Position numbers and translations under genes: made by a program. Positions 9,350 through 19,447 of a DNA stretch of 64,000 nucleotides are shown here, piece after piece; position 1 is the stretch's first letter; every line of letters starts with the position of its first letter. The notes beneath the pieces are model-generated. The model worked only from the letters and a program-made list of their open reading frames with translations, was not told the origin of the DNA and made no database searches. Source of the stretch: Natrialba sp. SSL1 (lineage in GTDB: Archaea; Halobacteriota; Halobacteria; Halobacteriales; Natrialbaceae); NCBI RefSeq assembly GCF_001861355.1, contig NZ_MASN01000018.1:248001-312000 (forward strand), read 5' to 3'.

Positions 9350-9748
9350 TTACCGGGAGTACGTCTCCAGACGCACCAGTCGCGCTTGCTCGCGATCGAC
9401 TGTGAAAAAGTCCGCAAACTCGAACAGTTCGCCGGACTCGTCGCACACTCGTCCGCGAGCCGCGACCGTGACCGTGAGTTCGTCGGTACTCGAGTTCGAC
9501 TCCGCCTCCGACTCCGACTCACCTTCGTGCTCGCGCGCGTCGTCATCTGCGAGGACCAACTCGAGTTCGTGTGTCGTCTCCGGGTTCGGTCGCTCCTCGC
9601 GCATGAACTCGATGAATGCCGCGCGGTCATCGAAGGTACGGTCGGGACGGCGCTGGGTGAACGCCGGGGCGAGCACCGTCTCGAGGGCGTCGTAGTCGTG
9701 GGCGTCGAGCGCGTCGTAGTAGCGTCGAACGAGACCGGTGGCGTCCAT
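9350..9748 (-). CDS. NTF2/SnoaL-like protein
   Basis: 132 residues. The start LVRRYYDALDAHDYDALETVLAP is typical of the SnoaL/ketosteroid isomerase-like cone fold, which covers hydrolases, isomerases and binding proteins of small polar-aromatic ligands. The middle carries an acidic serine/glutamate insert (EHEGESESEAESNSS) unusual for the fold and probably a surface loop. A second member of the family lies near 25.6 kb. The enzymatic role is not predictable. Confidence 0.75.
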   Translation of the reverse strand: MDATGLVRRYYDALDAHDYDALETVLAPAFTQRRPDRTFDDRAAFIEFMREERPNPETTHELELVLADDDAREHEGESESEAESNSSTDELTVTVAARGRVCDESGELFEFADFFTVDREQARLVRLETYSR

Positions 9749-9824
9749 GGCGGGCTATTCTGGCTGGAGTGTCAAAAGGGTGCGCGCCAGCGGTGCGGGG
9801 CAGTGGGGTGGATAGCATCGCCCG

Positions 9825-10004
9825 TCAGGATGCGTCTGCGTACCCCTGCAGAAACTGCTCGAGGAGCCAGAAACAGACCGCCACAGCGGTGACGAGCAGC
9901 CAGGCGAGTCCCTGCGCAGTGCTGTCCAGAATGCCGGTCCCAAAGAGGACGAATCCGAGACCGGCGAGGAGGACGACGGTGTATCCGAGCGACCAGCGGC
10001 CCAT
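9825..10004 (-). CDS. 59-residue two-helix membrane protein
   Basis: Starts MGRWSLGYTVVLL and contains two hydrophobic helices with a short acidic C-terminus. The open frame extends 40 codons further upstream, but with no haloarchaeal character, so the internal ATG is preferred. Function unknown. Confidence 0.55.
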   Translation of the reverse strand: MGRWSLGYTVVLLAGLGFVLFGTGILDSTAQGLAWLLVTAVAVCFWLLEQFLQGYADAS

Positions 10005-10153
10005 GGGTGGTGTAGCAGTCGATGCCTGAGACGATAGGTGCTCGGAACACCAGGTGTTTAGCATCGCAACGCGATCGAGTGTCGAACTATCAGACCACCT
10101 ACCAAAATGGCGTTCAGCGAACACTTACACACTCTCCCGTCGACACGTCTATC

Positions 10154-11992
10154 ATGGCAACTGCTGACGAAGACCGCGCAGACACCGAGTTCAGTCCGGC
10201 CGTCTCACTCGAGGCACTCGAGAAGACCGGTCGCGAACTGGTGAGTATCGACGGCACGCCGCTGGCGATCTTCGCCCACGAAGGCGAGGTCAAGGCCGTG
10301 AACAACCGCTGTCCGCACATGGGGTTCCCGCTCGTTGAGGGGACCGTCGACGACGGCATTCTCACCTGCCACTGGCATCACGCGCGCTTCGAACTCTCCT
10401 GTGGCGACACCTTCGATCCCTGGGCCGACGACGTCCAGACGTATCCCGTCGAGATTCGAGACGGCACCGTCTACGTGAACCCGAATCCAGAGCGAGACCT
10501 GCCACCAGCCGAGCACTGGGCGAACCGTCTCGAGACCGCACTCGAGGAGAACCTGCGGCTGGTCGCGGCGAAGTCCGCGATCGGCCTGCTGGATGCGGGC
10601 GTCGAACCCGAGGCACCGATCGGGACGACGCTCGCGTTCGGAACCCAGTATCGGGAGTCGGGCTGGGGGTCGGGACTCACGATTCTCGGCTGTATGACGA
10701 ACCTGCTGGACGATGTCGAGCCGGAGGACCGAAAGCGAGCGCTGTACACCGGCATCCGCCACGTCGCGGACGACTGTGCAGGCGAGCCACCGAGCTTCGA
10801 CCAGCCCGCCTTCGATACGACGGAAGTCACCTTCAGTCGGCTGAAATCCTGGTTCCGCGACTGCGTCGAGGTTCGGGACGCCGACGGCGCGGAGCGCTGT
10901 CTGCGAACCGCCGTCGCCGCGAACTACTCGGCGGCCGAGATCGCCGAACTCGTCGTCGCCGGCGCGACCGATCATCCTTATCTCTCGAACGGACACGTCC
11001 TCGATTTCGCGAACAAAGCCTTCGAGAGCCTCGAGGAAACCGACTGGGAGCACGCCGAGACGACGCTCGCGGCCCTCGTCGAACCGCTCGTCACCGCCGC
11101 CCGCAGCGACGAGCGTTCCTCGTGGCGACAGCCGATCGATCTCGTTGCACTCCTCGAAGACACCTACGGCGGGAGCGTCACAGAAACGAGTGGACTCGAG
11201 TCCCTTGCTGCCGAGGGTCGAGAGGCAGCCGAGCCGTGGACACCACCCGCAGACCTCCAGGAAACGCTTCTCGGTGACGATCCCGAGCTCATCGTCGACA
11301 CACTCGCCGAGGCGATTCGGCAGGGAGCGACGACCGAGGAACTGGCGAGCGAGGTCGCTTACGCCGCCGCGACGCGCGTCGCCCAGTTCGGGACCGCAAA
11401 CGAGTTTAGCGACTGGAACACCGTCCACCATACGTTCAGTTACGCGAACGCGGTCCACCAGTTCGCGCGCCGAACAGATGCCGTCGAGACCTACCGCGGC
11501 GTCTTCGACGGCGCGCTCTCGGTCTACCTCGACCGATTCCTGAATACGCCGCCCGCGCCGATTCCCACCCCCGGAGAGAGCGACACCGGCCGCGATCCGG
11601 ACGCCGTTAGCCAGGCGGTACTCGAGACGTTCGACGCAGAGGGCGAGGTGGACGAAGCGGGTCGGTTAGTCGCCGAATTCTTCGACTGTGGCGGCGACCC
11701 CGCCGACTTGCGGCGAACACTCGGCCACGGGTTGTTGCGCGAGGACGCCGGGTTCCACACGCTCCAGAACGTCGAGGCGGCGTTCCGGCAGGCCGAACTC
11801 GCCACCGACGCGGCGGCGGATCGGGGTCTCGACACCGATGCAGCCGAGCAGCGCCGGCGCGTGCCACTCATCGCGACGGCTCGCTATCTGGCGGCGCACT
11901 TCCCGACACGCCGGGAGGCCGAACAGACGTTCACCATCGCTGCGCGGCTCAATCGGGGCGAAGCGATTCACGAGGCTGCCGAGTCGAACTGA
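10154..11992 (+). CDS. Rieske [2Fe-2S] protein with long helical C-terminal domain
   Basis: 612 residues. The first ~110 form a Rieske ferredoxin-like domain with the complete cluster motif C53-x-H55 ... C72-x2-H75. The remaining ~500 residues are alpha-helical and acidic, with scattered conserved-looking histidines (HTFSYANAVHQF, HPYLSNGH). They do not resemble the catalytic domain of Rieske oxygenases, as no 2-His-carboxylate iron pattern is evident. Soluble, with no signal peptide. The ATG follows a TTACAC box by about 30 bases. An electron-transfer or oxidase role is inference. Confidence 0.8.
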   Translation: MATADEDRADTEFSPAVSLEALEKTGRELVSIDGTPLAIFAHEGEVKAVNNRCPHMGFPLVEGTVDDGILTCHWHHARFELSCGDTFDPWADDVQTYPVEIRDGTVYVNPNPERDLPPAEHWANRLETALEENLRLVAAKSAIGLLDAGVEPEAPIGTTLAFGTQYRESGWGSGLTILGCMTNLLDDVEPEDRKRALYTGIRHVADDCAGEPPSFDQPAFDTTEVTFSRLKSWFRDCVEVRDADGAERCLRTAVAANYSAAEIAELVVAGATDHPYLSNGHVLDFANKAFESLEETDWEHAETTLAALVEPLVTAARSDERSSWRQPIDLVALLEDTYGGSVTETSGLESLAAEGREAAEPWTPPADLQETLLGDDPELIVDTLAEAIRQGATTEELASEVAYAAATRVAQFGTANEFSDWNTVHHTFSYANAVHQFARRTDAVETYRGVFDGALSVYLDRFLNTPPAPIPTPGESDTGRDPDAVSQAVLETFDAEGEVDEAGRLVAEFFDCGGDPADLRRTLGHGLLREDAGFHTLQNVEAAFRQAELATDAAADRGLDTDAAEQRRRVPLIATARYLAAHFPTRREAEQTFTIAARLNRGEAIHEAAESN

Positions 11993-12082
11993 GGAACCAG
12001 CGCAGCAACAGAAAAAGCACAACGAAGTCGAACGCCGCACGCAGGGAACGAGCGCGAGAGACAGGACGCAGGACGCGGGTCC

Positions 12083-13471
12083 TCAGTCGCCCTGAATTGT
12101 GCCGCCACCCTCGGGACCGTACCGCTCGGCGTCGTCGTACCGGACACACTTCGCCGTCTGTTCCGGCGTCACCTGATGCGTCGTGATCTCGCCGCGTTCA
12201 CAGGGCGAGGCGAACTCGGACTCGATTCGGTCGCGAGCCTGTTCGCGGTCGCCCTCTGTCGCCGTCGTGAGTACGTCGGAAAGGACGCGCTCGGCCTCCG
12301 AATCGGCGAGTTCGGCCGGAATGTCGTAGGACTCACGGAGCGCAGCAGGTGTCGCCTCCTCGTCTTCGCTCGTGAGCGTGAGATCGTCACGGAGCAGGTC
12401 CTGGCGGAAGTTCGCGACCGCACGCCAGTGATCCTGGTCCATCTCGTAGCCTTCGGGTTGGACAAGTTTCGGACAGCGCGGGTGGAACCGACAGCCACTC
12501 GGCACGTCGACGGGGTCCGGTACCTCGCCGACGAGTTCGATCCGCTCGCGGTCCTCGGTCGGGTCGATCCGCGGGACCGAGGAGACCAGCGCCTGCGTGT
12601 AGGGGTGTTTCGGATCGTTGATGATCTGGTCTGCTGGACCGACTTCGACCAGTTCGCCCAGGTACATGATCCCGATCCGGTCGCACATGTGCTTGAGCAG
12701 GGAGAGGTCGTGACTGATGTAGACCGCCGTTAGCCCGAGCTCCGTCTGAAGTTCCTTGAACAGGTCGAGAATGCTCGCCCGAATCGAAACGTCGAGCATA
12801 CTCGCCGGCTCGTCGGCCAGCAGGAACGACGGCTCGAGTGCAAGCGCGCGAGCGATGCCGACGCGCTGGCGTTCGCCACCCGACAGCTCGCTCGGGTACT
12901 CGTCGGCGTAGGCCTCGGCCGGCCGGAGTCCGGCCTGTTCGATGGTCTCGTAGACGCGCGCGTCGCGCTCCTCGCTGGTGCCGACATCGTGCACGTCGAG
13001 GGGCTCTTTGACCCACTCGTAGACCGTGAATCGCGGATTAAGCGACTTGTACGGGTCCTGGTGAATGATCTGGGCCTCACGGCGGAACTCGTTGAGTTCA
13101 GCGCCGCCGACGTCGGTGATCTCCTTGCCGTCGAAGTGGATCTCACCGCCCGTCGGCTCGAGGAGTCTGATCGCGCTCTTGCCGAGCGTCGTCTTTCCAC
13201 AGCCGGACTCGCCGGCGAGACCGAACGCCTCGCCCTCGCGAACGCCGAGCGAGACGCCGTCGACGGCCTTGACCGCGTCGTTGCTTTCCCCGTGCAGGAT
13301 GCGCGAGACGAGCCCCGTGTTGACCGGGAAGTGCTTCTCGAGTCCCTCGATGCGGAGCTTGTACGTTTCATCGCGCTCGTCGCCCGCGCCTGCGCCGGTT
13401 GATTCGGCGTCGGTCGCAGTGGCGTCGGACTCGGAGTCGAATCCAACCGCGTTCGGGTTCGGATCAGTCAT
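12083..13471 (-). CDS. dppF: peptide/nickel-type ABC transporter ATP-binding protein (DppF-like)
   Basis: Second ATPase of the importer, 462 residues. Walker A GESGCGKT at 87-94, signature LSGGERQR, Walker [12 protein letters not shown] and the C-terminal oligopeptide-type segment with CRFHPRCPK are all present. A further ~130-residue acidic C-terminal extension including [11 protein letters not shown] is longer than bacterial DppF. Its start overlaps the end of dppD by eight bases. Last gene of the operon. Naming as dpp rather than opp or nik rests on family resemblance only. Confidence 0.88.
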   Translation of the reverse strand: MTDPNPNAVGFDSESDATATDAESTGAGAGDERDETYKLRIEGLEKHFPVNTGLVSRILHGESNDAVKAVDGVSLGVREGEAFGLAGESGCGKTTLGKSAIRLLEPTGGEIHFDGKEITDVGGAELNEFRREAQIIHQDPYKSLNPRFTVYEWVKEPLDVHDVGTSEERDARVYETIEQAGLRPAEAYADEYPSELSGGERQRVGIARALALEPSFLLADEPASMLDVSIRASILDLFKELQTELGLTAVYISHDLSLLKHMCDRIGIMYLGELVEVGPADQIINDPKHPYTQALVSSVPRIDPTEDRERIELVGEVPDPVDVPSGCRFHPRCPKLVQPEGYEMDQDHWRAVANFRQDLLRDDLTLTSEDEEATPAALRESYDIPAELADSEAERVLSDVLTTATEGDREQARDRIESEFASPCERGEITTHQVTPEQTAKCVRYDDAERYGPEGGGTIQGD

Positions 13472-14549
13472 CGAGTTCCACCTCCGCTTCCGCGGCCTGT
13501 TCGTCGACTGTCTCGGCCGGTTTTCGCTCGCCGAGGTCTTGCTCGCGCCAGGTCTCTTTCTTGCCGGCTTCCGCCTGCAGGTGCTCGATCTCGTCGGCGC
13601 GGTGGCACTCGACCTGATGGCCGTCGCCGTAGGACTCGGGCTGTGGCGTTACTTCCCAGCACTCCTCCTCGGCGAACGGACAGCGCGGTGCGAAGCGACA
13701 ACCTTCGCCGGGGTCGACCAGTTCCGGCGGCGTACCGGGGATTGAAATGAGCTCCTGGTCGTCGTCGCTGATGTCGGGGAATGCGTTTCGCAGCCCGAGC
13801 GTGTAGGGGTGGCGCGGATTCGTGATGATCGTCTCGGCGTCCGCAATCTCGACGATTCGGCCGCCGTAGACCACGGCGATGCGGTCACAGGTTTCGCTGA
13901 CGACCGACATGTCGTGGGTGATCATGATCATCGCGCTGTTCAGTTCCTCCTGCATCTCTTTGATCGTCTCCAGGATACGGTCCTGAATGACCACGTCGAG
14001 CGCCGTCGTCGGCTCGTCTGCGAGCACGAGCGACGGCGAGAGTGCGAGTGCGAGCGCGATCATCGCGCGCTGGGCCATCCCGCCGGAGAACTGGTGGGGA
14101 TAGTCGTCGATCCGGTCGGGATCGATCCCGAGGTCGTCGAACAGTTCGCGGCCGCGCTCGCGGGCTTCTGCCTTCGAGGTGTCGTCCTCGTGGTGTCTGA
14201 TCACTTCGACGATCTGGTCGCCGACGGTGTAGACGGGATCGAAGCCGTTCATCGCGTTCTGCGGAATCATCGAGATTTCCGACCAGCGGATCTGGCGTCT
14301 GAGCTCCTTGTCGGAGAGTTCGGTGATCTCGGTTCCGTCGAACTCGATCGAGCCGTCGACGATTTCGGCGTTGTCGGGTAGCAGCCGGATAATCGACTTC
14401 GCGAGTGTCGTCTTTCCGCTCCCACTCTCGCCGACCAGACCGACGGTCTCGCCGCGCTCGATCGACAGCGAGGCGTCGTCCGTCGCACGAACCCAGCCGT
14501 CGTCGGCACCGTAGTACGTCTTCAGTCCGTCAATATCGAGTAGCGTCAT
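13464..14549 (-). CDS. dppD: peptide/nickel-type ABC transporter ATP-binding protein (DppD-like)
   Basis: First ATPase, 361 residues, energising uptake with DppF. Walker A GESGSGKT at 40-47, signature FSGGMAQR, Walker [12 protein letters not shown], switch histidine in ITHDMS. The oligopeptide-specific tail [16 protein letters not shown] has the cysteines that in some relatives bind a 4Fe-4S cluster. Start and the dppC stop share one base (TAATG), indicating translational coupling. Confidence 0.9.
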   Translation of the reverse strand: MTLLDIDGLKTYYGADDGWVRATDDASLSIERGETVGLVGESGSGKTTLAKSIIRLLPDNAEIVDGSIEFDGTEITELSDKELRRQIRWSEISMIPQNAMNGFDPVYTVGDQIVEVIRHHEDDTSKAEARERGRELFDDLGIDPDRIDDYPHQFSGGMAQRAMIALALALSPSLVLADEPTTALDVVIQDRILETIKEMQEELNSAMIMITHDMSVVSETCDRIAVVYGGRIVEIADAETIITNPRHPYTLGLRNAFPDISDDDQELISIPGTPPELVDPGEGCRFAPRCPFAEEECWEVTPQPESYGDGHQVECHRADEIEHLQAEAGKKETWREQDLGERKPAETVDEQAAEAEVELDD

Positions 14550-15493
14550 TATTGGTGGTTGAGTTCAGGGTTGACCTCTTTCTCGAGCGTGCGGCCGATG
14601 AAGAACACCGACATCACGAACAGCATGATGCAGATGCCCGGTGGGAAGACCCACCACCACGCCTCGCGGATCGCGTTCGCGGTGTAGACGTTGTAGATCA
14701 TCTCACCCCACGAGAGCATGTTCGGGTCACCGAAGCCGAGGAACGAGAGGCTGGCCTCGGCGATCACTGCCCACGCGACTGCGAACGCCGCGTACAGGAA
14801 CGTCAGCGGCAACACGTTCGGCAGGATGTGGCGGTACATGATCCGCACGTGGCCGGCACCGATGGCCTGTGCACTCTCGACGTACGGCCGTTGCTTGTGG
14901 CTCAACACCTGCGCTCGGATCACCCGCGCCGTCGAACGCCACAGAATCAACACGATCGCCACGATGATGTTGACGATACTGCTGCCCAGGATCGCCACGA
15001 GGACGATCGCGAACGGCAGGAACGGCACACCGTAGACGATGTCGGTGATCCGCATCAGTACGTCGTCGACCCAGCCGCCGAAGTAGGCGCTGATGAGGCC
15101 GACGTTCGTACCGATGAAGACAGCCATGAACGCCGCGAGACTGCCGACGATCAACGTTACGCGCGTCCCTGCGATAAGCTGGGAAAGCACGTCACGACCC
15201 ATGTCGGTCGTTCCGAGCGGGTGCGCCGCCGAGGGGGACTCGAGTCGGTCGCCGACTGCGCGCTCACCCGGGTCGTACGGTGCGAGTCCGGGCGTCGAGA
15301 CCGTGAAGTCCAAGAACTCGATCGTGTACGGTCGAGCGAAGATCCCGATAAAGATGAACAGCGCGAGGATCGCCAGCCCGATCTGACCGAGGCGATCGCC
15401 TTCGAACACCTCGAATCGCTGTCGGAGAGACGCGAGTCGCTCGCCGCTGCTGGTCGTCGTGCTGTCGGTCGGTGACGGTTGTTCGGTACTCAT
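14549..15493 (-). CDS. dppC: peptide/nickel-type ABC transporter permease (DppC-like)
   Basis: 314-residue inner membrane permease with about six transmembrane helices. The N-terminus is a serine/threonine-rich cytoplasmic stretch. The EAA loop occurs as AQAIGAGHVRIMYRHILPNV, which contacts the ATPases. GTTDMGRDVLSQL is the typical DppC/OppC periplasmic entry segment. Four-base overlap with dppB (ATGA type) supports coupled translation. Confidence 0.9.
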   Translation of the reverse strand: MSTEQPSPTDSTTTSSGERLASLRQRFEVFEGDRLGQIGLAILALFIFIGIFARPYTIEFLDFTVSTPGLAPYDPGERAVGDRLESPSAAHPLGTTDMGRDVLSQLIAGTRVTLIVGSLAAFMAVFIGTNVGLISAYFGGWVDDVLMRITDIVYGVPFLPFAIVLVAILGSSIVNIIVAIVLILWRSTARVIRAQVLSHKQRPYVESAQAIGAGHVRIMYRHILPNVLPLTFLYAAFAVAWAVIAEASLSFLGFGDPNMLSWGEMIYNVYTANAIREAWWWVFPPGICIMLFVMSVFFIGRTLEKEVNPELNHQ

Positions 15494-16470
15494 TCGTACT
15501 CCACCCTCGGATCGAGGTAGACGTAGGCGAGGTCAGCGACGAAGTTCATGATGATCACGACCGATCCCATGAGGAAGAACGCCGCCATCGCCAGCGGATA
15601 ATCGTTGTTGTTTACCGCACTCACCATCTCGCGACCCATTCCGGGCCAGTTGAAGACGGTCTCGATGACGACCGAGCCACCCATCGCAGTCCCGGTCGCG
15701 ATCGCTGCAACCGTCACGATCGGCAGGATCGAGTTGCGAGCGGCGTGCTTGTACAGCACCGTCCGCTCCGGCAGCCCCTCTGCTTTCTTGATCTCGATGA
15801 AGTCGGCGTTCAGGACGTCAAGCATCGTCGAGCGCATGAGCAGCGTGGGCGTCGCCAGATAAGCGATCGCGCCGGTCAGCGCCGGCAGGAACAGGTGGCG
15901 CAGGAAGTCGAGCGAGCCGTATCGGGCGACGAAGCCGCCGCCGAGCTCACCACCCGTCGTGCGCATCCCACTCGAGGGGAACCAGCCGAGCCAGAAGACG
16001 AACACGGACAGCAAGACGATGCCGACCCAGAACTCCGGCGAGGAGCGGGCGACGAGCGTCACGACGATGCCGCCGCGTTCGAATCGCGAGTCACGCCACC
16101 AGCCCATGAGGGCACCGAAGGTGATGCCGATGATGTAGGCGAAGATGAGCGCCGTCGCCATCAGAACGATCGTGTTCATGAATCGAACGGCGATGATACT
16201 GGTCACCGGATCGTTGTAGATGAACGACTGGCCGAAGTCACCGGTTAGCAGTTGGCGAACGTATTCGATGTACTGTACGTGGAGGGGTTCGTTTAAGCCG
16301 AGCTCTGCAATCCGCTGTTCGCGCTGTTCGGGCGTCATGCCGTCCATGATGAACATCGACGTCGGATCGCCCGGCATCATCCGAAAGAGAACGAACAGGA
16401 GCGTAAAGAACGCCCAGAACGTGACGACGAGCTGGAGACATCGTCTCACGACGTAGGCTCTCAGTCCCAT
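15490..16470 (-). CDS. dppB: peptide/nickel-type ABC transporter permease (DppB-like)
   Basis: 326-residue permease with about six transmembrane helices. It begins MGLRAYVVRRCLQLVVTFW, as usual for DppB, with MMPGDPTSMF shortly after. The EAA-like loop is IEIKKAEGLPERTVLYKHA. An 88-base gap separates it from the binding-protein gene. That gap is AT-rich (around 16510-16540) and could hold an internal promoter or processing point, which would let the binding protein be made in excess. Confidence 0.9.
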   Translation of the reverse strand: MGLRAYVVRRCLQLVVTFWAFFTLLFVLFRMMPGDPTSMFIMDGMTPEQREQRIAELGLNEPLHVQYIEYVRQLLTGDFGQSFIYNDPVTSIIAVRFMNTIVLMATALIFAYIIGITFGALMGWWRDSRFERGGIVVTLVARSSPEFWVGIVLLSVFVFWLGWFPSSGMRTTGGELGGGFVARYGSLDFLRHLFLPALTGAIAYLATPTLLMRSTMLDVLNADFIEIKKAEGLPERTVLYKHAARNSILPIVTVAAIATGTAMGGSVVIETVFNWPGMGREMVSAVNNNDYPLAMAAFFLMGSVVIIMNFVADLAYVYLDPRVEYE

Positions 16471-16557
16471 CGGTCACCACACCCAGTGTCGCTAATGAAT
16501 ATCATGTATCGTGTCGTATAATCGTTAAATACCGTAGTGGAGGGTCGCGCCGGTCGG

Positions 16558-18222
16558 TTACTGGTCTTCGCCGTAGTGGAGTCGGCCGTCGTCGTCCCAG
16601 CCGTAGCCACCGTCTGCGAGCTCCTGACGTGCGGCGTCGAGATCCTCGTAGAACTCCTCGACGTCGGGGTTGTGCCAGAACTCGTTGTGCTCGGAGATAG
16701 TCGAGTGGGTCACCGTGCCCATACCGTCACGGATGAACTCGACGTACTCCTCCTTCGGGACGCCGTAGGACAGCGCCCGGCGGACGTGGCGGTCACCGAA
16801 CGGTTCGCGACGCGTGTTGTACTCGATCATCGCGTACCCGATGGCCTCGAACTCGGAGAGATCGAGGTCGTCGTCCTCTCTAACACGGTTGACAGCCGTC
16901 GGCTGTGGCACCGCACCGACCATATCGAGCTGGCCGGCCTCGAGGTCGTTGACGAGCTGTGCGGTGTCTGCACCGGGGACGCGGATGAGGTTGTCCGCGT
17001 TCGGTGCCTCGAAGTGGTCGTCGAACGCCGACAGCTGCAGTTCGGCCTGGCGCTCCCAGTCGACGAACTCGAACGGACCGCTGCCGATCCAGTCCTCGTC
17101 TTCGTAGTCGACGAGCTCTTCCGGAGCGACGTCGCCCCAGACGTGTTCGGGGAAGATGTACACCTGACCGAGAACGTTCGCGACGAACGGTGCGTACTCC
17201 TCTGCGAGGTGGAACGTGATCTCGTTTCCAGAAGTTTCGATCTCCTCGATGTCCTCGACGAGCGAACTGTAGGTCGGCGAGTCGGCGTACAGATTGTACG
17301 TAAACTCCACGTCGTCGACCGTCACTGGCTCACCGTCGTGGAAGGTGTGGCCGTCCCGAATCTCGACGGTGTAGGTCATCCCGTCGTCTTCGATGACGGG
17401 GTCGTCCGTCGCCAGCCACGGCGTCGGCATCCCGTCCTCGCCGATCCGGTACAGCTGATCGTAGAGGAGGCGGACGAACTGCCGGTCAGGCGTCGCCAAG
17501 TCCTGCATCGGGTTCAGCGAAATGATCTCGGAGGGGTAACCAAAGCGGACCGTGTCGTCGTCCGTCGGCGTCACCGACGTCAGGTTCCAGAACGAGTTCA
17601 GCCCTTCACCGAGCGTCGGGTTGATGTCCGTAATACGGGAACTCGCGTACGGCTCGTAGCCACCCTCGTTTGCGATGTACGTTCGCGGCTGCGCTTCCGC
17701 GATCATCTCCTGTGCCTCGTAGACGGTCTGCTGGCGCTCGTCTTCGTCGACCTGCGTCACCTGCAGCTCCGCCAGTTCGTCGTACTCGTCGCTCTCCCAA
17801 CCCGGCGTGTTTCGACCGCCCTCTCCCGTCGTCGAGGAGTGGTGCATGTCGAAGATGAACGTGTGCGGGTCGATCCGCTCCGGCGTGCCGCCCCAGCCAA
17901 GCAGCGACGCGTCGAAGTCCTGCTGGACAACCACCTGATCGACGTGTGCGTTGAACTCGAGTTCCTCGAGATCCACGTCGAAGCCGAGATCTTCCCAGTT
18001 GTCGGCAACGATATCTGCGAGTTCGTTACGGAACGGGTTCGCACCCGCCGTCGGTGCGACGAAATGAATCTCTGGCACTTCGTCGCCGAGATTCTCCGCA
18101 CCGTCGACATCCGATTCTCCGTTCTGACTCACACAGCCTGCGAGACTGGTCGTCAATCCTGCTGCACTCGCAGCCCCAACACCCTTCAGCACAGTACGTC
18201 GCGATTTGCTATCGTCTCCCAT
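16558..18222 (-). CDS. dppA: extracellular peptide/nickel-type substrate-binding lipoprotein
   Basis: 554-residue family-5 solute-binding protein, exported and anchored at the cell surface, delivering ligand to DppBC. The N-terminus has SRRTVLKG (Tat-type) and lipobox LAGC (C30). Downstream segments such as VRFGYPSEIISLNPMQD and FVRRALSYGVPKEEY match family-5 proteins. The frame extends 23 codons further, but a TATA box at about -30 fixes this ATG. First gene of the operon. Ligand (peptide, nickel or other) cannot be told from sequence. Confidence 0.9.
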   Translation of the reverse strand: MGDDSKSRRTVLKGVGAASAAGLTTSLAGCVSQNGESDVDGAENLGDEVPEIHFVAPTAGANPFRNELADIVADNWEDLGFDVDLEELEFNAHVDQVVVQQDFDASLLGWGGTPERIDPHTFIFDMHHSSTTGEGGRNTPGWESDEYDELAELQVTQVDEDERQQTVYEAQEMIAEAQPRTYIANEGGYEPYASSRITDINPTLGEGLNSFWNLTSVTPTDDDTVRFGYPSEIISLNPMQDLATPDRQFVRLLYDQLYRIGEDGMPTPWLATDDPVIEDDGMTYTVEIRDGHTFHDGEPVTVDDVEFTYNLYADSPTYSSLVEDIEEIETSGNEITFHLAEEYAPFVANVLGQVYIFPEHVWGDVAPEELVDYEDEDWIGSGPFEFVDWERQAELQLSAFDDHFEAPNADNLIRVPGADTAQLVNDLEAGQLDMVGAVPQPTAVNRVREDDDLDLSEFEAIGYAMIEYNTRREPFGDRHVRRALSYGVPKEEYVEFIRDGMGTVTHSTISEHNEFWHNPDVEEFYEDLDAARQELADGGYGWDDDGRLHYGEDQ

Positions 18223-18248
18223 TATACAGCAGTACCTCTGATCAGAGA

Positions 18249-18258
18249 TATATAAATA
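18249..18258 (-). promoter_or_regulatory. TATA box of the peptide ABC operon
   Basis: Long A/T box (TATTTATATA read on the minus strand) 27-36 bases before the dppA-like ATG. It suggests a strong leaderless promoter driving the whole operon. Confidence 0.7.
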
Positions 18259-18402
18259 TGTGTGATTCAAAAACAACAGAACGAGTAGCATACCATTTGC
18301 AAACGTTTCACTCTTTGTTGGATAGTCACATATTCACAAATAAGAGAACGCGGTAATTAGCAACTCTTACAGATTCTGGCACCCGCCATACGAGGAAGCT
18401 TC

Positions 18403-18409
18403 TTATATA
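18403..18409 (+). promoter_or_regulatory. TATA box of tsr3
   Basis: TTATATA 21-27 bases before the GTG start of tsr3, compatible with a leaderless message. Confidence 0.6.
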
Positions 18410-18429
18410 GTGGGCGGCAGGTGTGACCT

Positions 18430-18957
18430 GTGGAGTGTCACGTCTACTACGAGGGTGATGACGACCCCAAAAAGTGCACCGCGCGCCGACTCGAGAAGTT
18501 CGATGAGGCGACGCTCTATCGGACGATGCGACAGGTGCCCTACGGGGTCGTGCTCAACCCCCACGCCGAACAGGCGCTCTCACCGGCCGACGCCGACGAC
18601 GGATTGGGCACGCTCGTCGCCCTCGACTGTTCCTGGGAGTCAGCGGAGGAAGCGGCGTTCAAGATGAACGGTGTCCATCGGGCCCTTCCCTTCCTCGTTG
18701 CCGCGAATCCAGTCAACTACGGCCGGCCGTTTCAGCTCACGACCGTCGAAGCGCTCGCCGCTGCCTGCTGTATTTTCGACGACTGGGACCGCGCCGAGGA
18801 ACTCCTCTCTCACTTTCGGTGGGGCGAGACGTTCCTGACGCTCAACGAGGAGCCCTTGCGCCGGTACAGCGACTGTGCCGACTCGACCGAGGTCGTCGCG
18901 GTACAGGAGGAGTATCTGGCCGACGAGGCGGACGGCGACGGAACAACGTCCGAGTAG
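18430..18957 (+). CDS. tsr3: 16S rRNA aminocarboxypropyltransferase Tsr3 (DUF367)
   Basis: Transfers the aminocarboxypropyl group of S-adenosylmethionine to a hypermodified uridine in small-subunit rRNA, as shown for Tsr3 of yeast and archaea. 175 residues. Family landmarks include [38 protein letters not shown] and [10 protein letters not shown]. Start is GTG (MECHVYYEG), chosen from the upstream TATA box and the family N-terminus. It lies 55 bases before rpl40e, a haloarchaeal neighbourhood that makes sense for ribosome biogenesis. Confidence 0.9.
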   Translation: MECHVYYEGDDDPKKCTARRLEKFDEATLYRTMRQVPYGVVLNPHAEQALSPADADDGLGTLVALDCSWESAEEAAFKMNGVHRALPFLVAANPVNYGRPFQLTTVEALAAACCIFDDWDRAEELLSHFRWGETFLTLNEEPLRRYSDCADSTEVVAVQEEYLADEADGDGTTSE

Positions 18958-18983
18958 CCCGCCAGCGCACAGGACCACAGCGG

Positions 18984-18989
18984 TTATAT
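18984..18989 (+). promoter_or_regulatory. TATA box of rpl40e
   Basis: TTATAT 24-29 bases before the L40e ATG, located in the tsr3-L40e gap. L40e therefore has its own leaderless promoter. Confidence 0.6.
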
Positions 18990-19012
18990 GCACCACGGGC
19001 CAACGGAGCGAC

Positions 19013-19162
19013 ATGCCAAGTTTCGACGCCGCCGAAGATCGGATGCTCAACAAGATGATCTGCATGCGCTGTAACGCACGCAACTCCGCCGAGGCCAAGC
19101 GCTGCCGCAAGTGCGGCTACAAGAACCTCCGTCCGAAGGCCAAAGAGCCACGCGCAGCATAA
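19013..19162 (+). CDS. rpl40e: 50S ribosomal protein L40e
   Basis: 49-residue zinc-finger ribosomal protein. Two CxxC pairs (CMRCNARNS and CRKCGYKN) bind zinc, and the C-terminus is strongly basic ([13 protein letters not shown]), unlike the acidic proteome but normal for a ribosomal protein. Full length for archaeal L40e. The chosen ATG has a TATA box at the leaderless distance. Confidence 0.95.
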   Translation: MPSFDAAEDRMLNKMICMRCNARNSAEAKRCRKCGYKNLRPKAKEPRAA

Positions 19163-19181
19163 GACGACATTCGTCCGGTTT

Positions 19182-19201
19182 GGCCACGCCAGTTCGTGGC
19201 C
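19182..19201 (+). terminator. stem-loop downstream of rpl40e
   Basis: Perfect 7-bp inverted repeat (GGCCACG / CGTGGCC) around a six-base loop, 20 bases after the L40e stop, followed about 45 bases later by a T-rich run. It may mark transcript end; archaeal termination relies more on T-runs than hairpins. Confidence 0.35.
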
Positions 19202-19447
19202 GGTGGGCGATCCGTTTCTACTTCGCTTTCGACGCCGCTTAGTCGTATTTTTCTGGACCGACTCGGGAACACGTTCCACACGACACGCCGTCCCTGAACT
19301 GACTGAGCCGACTCCAAATTGCCAGGGCGTACATCTCAATCTGGGGCTTGTTGACTACCGTACCTACGAATCAGCAGGCCCTACGGTGATTCACCGAGAC
19401 CTGCTACGAATCAAAGGGACTAATTAGATCAATTATCATTCACAGGC

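Noticed and set aside
16537-18255. 572-codon open frame antisense to the peptide-binding protein
   Set aside because: Mirror of a clear family-5 binding protein; Val/Arg-rich composition typical of antisense frames in GC-rich DNA.
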